Below are positions 51,201 through 54,629 of a DNA stretch of 54,629 bases, in pieces; positions within the stretch are counted from its first letter, which is position 1, and each line of letters starts with the position of its first letter. The translations under genes were made by a program, and so were the position numbers. The stretch is from the IMG/VR virus record IMGVR_UViG_3300040815_003619, positions 1-54,629 of that record. The stretch is one strand, 5' to 3'. Below the pieces are notes generated by a model that did not search any database, had not been told where the DNA came from, and saw only the letters and a program-made list of their open reading frames with translations. The DNA comes from a virus.

Positions 51201-51449
51201 AGATGCATTATCACCTTTTGATTGAAAATATTCACTAACAGCATGTCCTGCTGGCATATTTTGATCAATTTTACCAAATCTTTTTTTGAATTCATCTAAG
51301 CTACCAACAGTTACAGGAACAAATGCAGGTCCTCTTTCTGCAGGCCCTATAACTCCAAAAGGAGTTGAGCTTGGACCTCTCTTTGGAGGTGCAATTACTT
51401 CAATTTCTCTTTCAAAAAAGCCTGGAGACTTAAAAGTTTGTTCAGCCAT
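48261..51449 (-). CDS. tail sheath protein, first paralog
   Basis: 1062 residues. Contractile sheath subunit. Seen: SPGFFEREIEVIAPPKRGP near 8-26, FGVIGPAERGPAFVPVTVGS near 30-49, RYRTPRSPSFISQPF near 308, FFGGFDGINIMDEDSYY near 705-721, and a C-terminal NNRLNGRIVFIPTRAIEFIA near 1032-1051 followed by MDFIVTNSG, the full sheath signature. The upstream gene encodes the gp15-like terminator, as in T4. It and the second paralog are separated by 24 bases. It is probably the main sheath, but no expression data are available. Confidence 0.95.
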   Translation of the reverse strand: MAEQTFKSPGFFEREIEVIAPPKRGPSSTPFGVIGPAERGPAFVPVTVGSLDEFKKRFGKIDQNMPAGHAVSEYFQSKGDNASLTFMRVLGTGKDVDTASTFEETGRVSNAGFFASGTLSDNLRHAGSVHMLVASHSLDENESYTYPMFSDNQSVSGSSQELGVQLVRGMLFLDKDTTVYLTASSVTAKPDDDSSRPAGDASLIDSNSIVNLFFSSSVDGASSAYPVSFDPDSPSYISNVLNTNPYLLSSKKHFLYADFPVDKAVASSAGKPAAILCGLTSSFTDLSLDSGDTAGSIANAYGQFETRYRTPRSPSFISQPFGNKEYNLFHLEAKDDGVYATDNYKVSIRDLRASNDPNYKYGSFTVELRDLRDSDEKPVIIESFSNCNLDPKSSNYIARIIGDKKLSLNLDTTTPDEKRLMTEGTFPNNSRLIRVVMSADVINEEIPEEALPFGFRGLPLLKTTSDGRDGRSDNMAFLTGSEAAGTDVASAIFGTGGKTPDTLDAAHINTLAFSVLPPVPHRFKVTKGDINVGSPKEYLGQASTQESVDSRLYWGVNTSRVNDIDKPNNSGGKGFNRLFESYAKFLCIDKFGTSFDIDSSEADNFNSNKFSLSRVAFSGSTVADLTGPYDEIKNAAYIRDADVASAKFDNSRYTINLNADILSKSTSSPDKDRVTFASLLAEDTKKFNRYSEFAKFTATFFGGFDGINIMDEDSYYFNDRATSTHSVTPEGKASTSGFDSGLARTSDALMQGAELDNNIVNSYNNAIRLMTDPMLVNYNALAIPGIRDSFVTDEALLKVRDYGKAIYVMDIPSYDEAGKRLFGQTVTDGTSVPDVEETSTLFDQRSVDNNFSAVYYPDVYIRDAGYEVEGAERLVKVPSSVVALGALAKNDAISAPWFAPAGFNRGGLERVQSTVVRLNSEDRDTLYENRINPIANFPNKQFVIFGQKTLQLAATSLDRVNVRRLVLEIKRQIEELAQGLLFEQNDQQTRARFIEAASNRLSLIRLGQGIEDFRVVMDDTNNSEEDVDNNRLNGRIVFIPTRAIEFIAMDFIVTNSGVQFPE

Positions 51450-51520
51450 GTCGCTAATCTCCTAATTATTATATTACGTTTATCGTATCTAAATATACAA
51501 CGTCAATGATAATATAATTA

Positions 51521-52786
51521 TTAGTTATTAATTATGTCGATAATCTCGGCTATGCCGCCTGCAAATACGGCTTCTCCTTTTGTTTCTGTAACATTCTTTG
51601 CCTGGAGTCTTATGATTTCACCTTCTGCGTTTCGTATTTCTACTTGCTTGGACTTTTGATAATCACTTCCTCTTGCGCCCACAATATCAGGTTTATTTTC
51701 ACGTGTTTCAGTACCATTTGCAAAGTTTCTTGCATCACTAGCAGCAACCTGCGCTAAAGGATCACGATTTTGAATTCTAGCAACATTTCTTTCTGCATCC
51801 ATACCAACATTATCGGTTGGTAACAAATCATCTTCGTGTTCAAATTCGTTAAGTAAAAATGCATTTACATCATTACTAACAATGCCACTTTTTCGTGGTT
51901 CTTTTGAAATAGAATCTTGAGTAGCACCAATTTCAAAAGATATTTGCGGCGCTGACTTAAATGATCGAAGCGCAGTTTTACCACCCATAATGTCTGGAGC
52001 AACAATATAACCTGTTGCTGTTATATTAAATGAATACTTAACAAATCTTTCTTGATCTGAAAAGTCTTGGTATGATGCATCTTGTGATATACTACTATCA
52101 ATAAACGCTGGAAACCAATAACCTTTGTCACTTTCTACTCTAAACTGCTGCCCAGGATGTAGTGTATAAGCACTCATAATTGTTTCCATAATTGCATTCA
52201 TTTGCTGTGTAAATGATGACCATATAGTTACTTCATATGATGCTCCAAAGTATCGCGGAGGAGGAATTTCGATAACTTCTACTATGTTATTTGATAGCTT
52301 TGGTTGTAGTGATAAGTCACCTGCCACTTCTGTTTTCTTAGCAGGTGAATAAAGAGAATTAAGTAAGTTTTCTTTATTACTTATTTGTTTCCAATCAGTA
52401 TCTTCTCCAGCAATTCTTTTTGCAATAACTGAAGGAAACATCATGTTATTTGCCATTCCTTTTTGTGGCTTATTTTCAACAGCATTTCTTATAATTGATA
52501 TAAGTGGCAATATAATTGCATTATTCTTATCTGTCAAAGGCTCTTTACGACGAAGAATAGCAAAACGCTCGCCTGTAGCAAATATAACAGGAACTTTTCT
52601 CTGCTGATTTGCATGCATATAAAAAAGAGGTATATCTTTGTCAAAAAGATTAAATATAGCACGATCTAAGTCTTCTAAACCACATGAAGGAATATAGTAG
52701 TCTTCTGTAGTATTATTTCCTTCGTATCCTGTAGGAATAGCGATGCTTTCAGGATCTCTTTTGTTTTTTTGAAATCTACTGCTCAT
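51521..52786 (-). CDS. tail terminator / sheath stabiliser (gp15-like)
   Basis: 421 residues. Completes the head-proximal tail end. Seen: YIPSCGLEDLDRAIFNLFDK near 31-50, RKVPVIFATGERFAILRR near 63-80, VIEIPPPRYFGASYEVTIWS near 172-191, FTQQMNAIMETIMSAY near 193, and YWFPAFIDSSI near 224, which follow the order of T4 gp15 (a 272-residue protein) with a longer C-terminal tail. It lies exactly between the gp14-like neck gene and the first sheath. Confidence 0.83.
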   Translation of the reverse strand: MSSRFQKNKRDPESIAIPTGYEGNNTTEDYYIPSCGLEDLDRAIFNLFDKDIPLFYMHANQQRKVPVIFATGERFAILRRKEPLTDKNNAIILPLISIIRNAVENKPQKGMANNMMFPSVIAKRIAGEDTDWKQISNKENLLNSLYSPAKKTEVAGDLSLQPKLSNNIVEVIEIPPPRYFGASYEVTIWSSFTQQMNAIMETIMSAYTLHPGQQFRVESDKGYWFPAFIDSSISQDASYQDFSDQERFVKYSFNITATGYIVAPDIMGGKTALRSFKSAPQISFEIGATQDSISKEPRKSGIVSNDVNAFLLNEFEHEDDLLPTDNVGMDAERNVARIQNRDPLAQVAASDARNFANGTETRENKPDIVGARGSDYQKSKQVEIRNAEGEIIRLQAKNVTETKGEAVFAGGIAEIIDIINN

Positions 52787-52788
52787 AC

Positions 52789-53463
52789 TTAGTCTCCATC
52801 ATAAAAAGATGATCCTACTCCATCAACATCTCCACTAGAGCCATCAGGTGCAATCTTCTTAGGTCCTGTTATAGGTGCTTCTAACTTGCCATCTTTTCTA
52901 AGTTGTCTAACGTCACCTGTTTTACCAAGTTCATTAGTTGCCTCACCTCTTTGCTGAACAAATGTCTTTTGAATTGCGTCAGGGTTTGTAAAGCTTTCTT
53001 CAGTAGGCCCTTTAGGGACAAGATCGATATGATCAACACGAGTCTGCTTACCAACTAGTTTATAACCTGCAAGTCTTTCAACATGTCCAAACATAAACTT
53101 TTCAACAAAGAAAGATGTTACTTCAAAGAAAACAGAGCCATACGAGAAATAGTCGCCTACATGTAACTCAATATCTCTATCATACATGTCTCTATAATGT
53201 ATAAAGACTTCAACATTCCATAGTTTTTCAAAACCAAACTTTGTCGTTTTAACTTCTGGTGTTCCCCAGTCAATACGACACTCGATCTCTAACGGCGCAT
53301 CAAAGACTTTTTTAGTTGATTCTTCGTAAACATCGTTAACATTTGAAAGATCTTCACGAACGTGATAATAGAAAATCTTATGCCCTACGACATCTTTTGT
53401 CACTTCTTTTGTTAAATCAGACATAAAGTCCAATTCTCTCTGTGTTATAAATAGTCTAGACAT
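52789..53463 (-). CDS. neck protein (gp14-like)
   Basis: 224 residues. Head-completion and neck protein to which the tail binds. Seen: VVGHKIFYYHVREDLSNVND near 25-44, a beta-rich core (LWNVEVFIHYRDMYD near 81-95, HVGDYFSYGSVFFEVTSFF near 101-119), and a Gly/Asp-rich C-terminal tail. The order of these elements matches T4 gp14, and the neighbours are gp13-like and gp15-like genes. Confidence 0.78.
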   Translation of the reverse strand: MSRLFITQRELDFMSDLTKEVTKDVVGHKIFYYHVREDLSNVNDVYEESTKKVFDAPLEIECRIDWGTPEVKTTKFGFEKLWNVEVFIHYRDMYDRDIELHVGDYFSYGSVFFEVTSFFVEKFMFGHVERLAGYKLVGKQTRVDHIDLVPKGPTEESFTNPDAIQKTFVQQRGEATNELGKTGDVRQLRKDGKLEAPITGPKKIAPDGSSGDVDGVGSSFYDGD

Positions 53464-53466
53464 ATA

Positions 53467-54629
53467 TTATCCTATTATTATTGCTCTTCCGTTAGGAATA
53501 GGAACTCGTTTAAGAATGTTTTGCATTTGCTCAGACTGAGCAGCATCTGTCTCAAGAAGTTTTTGATATGTTAGCTTATCAAGCTGCTCACCTAAACTTG
53601 TCTTTAGCTTTTCTTGATCTTCGCGGCCTTGGCTTATTAAGTCAGAACCATTCATTTGAAGATCAGCACCAGGAATAGGAACAGAAGAAAACTTAGATCG
53701 AACAAGTCCTAGAGTTTCCTTACACAGGGCTAAAGTATATTCTCTAATCCAGTGTCTTGCAATAGAGTTAATACCTTTATAAGAGATGTTTCCAAAAGGA
53801 ATGTTAGATAAGTTTGAAACACCAAATATTGTGCTATCTTCAAAAGAAGGCTTAAAAGGATCTGAAGGGAATCCTACCTTTAAGAATAAGTTTAGAGGAT
53901 TGTCTTGTGTAGGTGTAGGAAAAATTCTTATCTTTGTCCCTTGAATCTTATAAGAGTAGTTACTACGACGTATTCTATTGGATATATCTAACTGTCCTGC
54001 TCGAAGATAGTCTTCAAAAACAGGAAGAACATAGAATACTGTTTCTGGTGTAAAGCTTTCAAAAGCAAACTGATTATTTAAGTAGTTTACTGCTGATGTT
54101 GTATCAAAGAAGCGATATGCAGCTTGTGGAGAAAAATGAAATACTTCATATATTCTTAATTTGCCTTTGCTTGCATGATTTAACTTTGTTGTATTTGCTG
54201 CATCCAGATAAGCATCAGACATAACAGAAACTTCAGCACCTGAACTAGTTGTAGTTTTTAAGTCTGTATAAATATCATAATCTTGTCGGCCTCTTTCTAA
54301 TGCAATTGAACCGCTTAAAGTATTATAAGCGCCACCGACTCCTGCTTGATCTGCATAAGGTTCAGCACGCCTTGTAAGATATTCTAATGTCTCTCTAGGA
54401 AACTGCTGTTCTTTTCCATGCGGACCAACCTTATTATTATTATCATCTTCCAGCGATCCTGTTGAAATACCCATAAGGTTTGACATATAGGATTCAGCTT
54501 GATTTTGGTTGATAATCTTGCTGTATTTTAATGTGGCTTCTTCGAAGTTAGCCCATATTTGTTTATTTGTTAGTTCGACTGATAGAATGTCATCGCCAAG
54601 TTTTCTTTTAACATATACGACCATTTTGT
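53467..54629 (-). CDS. neck protein (gp13-like), N-terminus cut by window edge
   Basis: At least 385 residues. Head-to-tail connector protein. Seen: ILSVELTNKQIWANFEEATL near 14-33, GVSNLSNIPFGNISYKGINS near 268-287, then ARHWIREYTLALCKETLGLV, FSSVPIPGADLQMNG and LISQGREDQEKLKTSLGEQL near 330-352, which is the typical gp13 C-terminal plan. An ATG at 54624 is open to the edge. Related proteins usually have more residues before this helix, so the true start probably lies beyond the right edge. Confidence 0.8.
   Translation of the reverse strand, partial: KMVVYVKRKLGDDILSVELTNKQIWANFEEATLKYSKIINQNQAESYMSNLMGISTGSLEDDNNNKVGPHGKEQQFPRETLEYLTRRAEPYADQAGVGGAYNTLSGSIALERGRQDYDIYTDLKTTTSSGAEVSVMSDAYLDAANTTKLNHASKGKLRIYEVFHFSPQAAYRFFDTTSAVNYLNNQFAFESFTPETVFYVLPVFEDYLRAGQLDISNRIRRSNYSYKIQGTKIRIFPTPTQDNPLNLFLKVGFPSDPFKPSFEDSTIFGVSNLSNIPFGNISYKGINSIARHWIREYTLALCKETLGLVRSKFSSVPIPGADLQMNGSDLISQGREDQEKLKTSLGEQLDKLTYQKLLETDAAQSEQMQNILKRVPIPNGRAIIIG

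Noticed and set aside
41149-51449. Three sheath genes as an assembly duplication
   Set aside because: Their sequences differ throughout and only family motifs are shared, so they are old paralogs and not a misassembly.
1-54629. tRNA genes, CRISPR arrays, insertion sequences, integrase or attachment sites
   Set aside because: No cloverleaf-like short gaps, regular repeat-spacer series, transposase or integrase motifs were found by eye. Gaps are too short for most of these. A tRNA scan would be decisive.

Overview
The window is about 54.6 kb of AT-rich, almost fully coding DNA from a large tailed bacteriophage with a contractile tail (myovirus type, distantly T4-like). The evidence is a T4-style neck, sheath, tube and baseplate gene series, a phage replisome, an endolysin and a phage-type nucleotide-metabolism cluster. 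I saw no integrase, rRNA, tRNA, CRISPR array or insertion sequence. No gap between genes exceeds about 150 bases. The host cannot be read from the sequence.

Layout. Bases 1-1847 hold the N-terminal part of a DnaE-type (family C) DNA polymerase that runs off the left edge. Bases 1916-5611 hold small unknown genes, including four related SH3-like mini-proteins, and one isolated plus-strand gene. Bases 5608-14804 are a minus-strand metabolism and repair block: photolyase-like protein, zinc-finger nuclease, epimerase, zincless Fpg/Nei glycosylase, deoxyribosyltransferase, divergent ThyX, HAD phosphatase fusion, dimeric-type dUTPase and canonical ThyX. Bases 14879-17025 are a plus-strand cassette of five small repeated proteins that look like virion-surface beta proteins. 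Bases 17022-28616 (minus) hold endolysin, ClpP-like protease, thioredoxin, ribonucleotide reductase, trimeric dUTPase, DnaB-like helicase, 5'-3' exonuclease, RecA, a gp32-like SSB, a Cys-rich protein, a degenerate HD protein and a minimal family A DNA polymerase. Bases 28641-54629 (minus) are the virion tail block. In transcription order it contains gp13-like and gp14-like neck proteins, gp15-like terminator, sheath, sheath, tube, third sheath, T4_baseplate-family protein, tape measure, large baseplate proteins and a LysM/tail-X protein.

How the genes work together. Reductase, thioredoxin, two dUTP-removing enzymes and ThyX form a dTTP supply line for helicase, SSB, RecA and the polymerases. 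Photolyase-like and Fpg-like proteins suggest repair of light-induced and oxidative damage. Early or middle genes appear to be driven by a repeated sigma70-like promoter, TTGTAA-N17-TATAAT, found ten times on the minus strand. The most interesting regulatory sites are a hairpin over the recA ribosome-binding site whose 5' arm contains the local -10 box, a gp32-type structured and A-rich leader before the SSB gene, and a perfect 52-bp duplicated promoter/leader with TTG starts. The most unusual structural feature is three large tail-sheath paralogs around a single tube gene.
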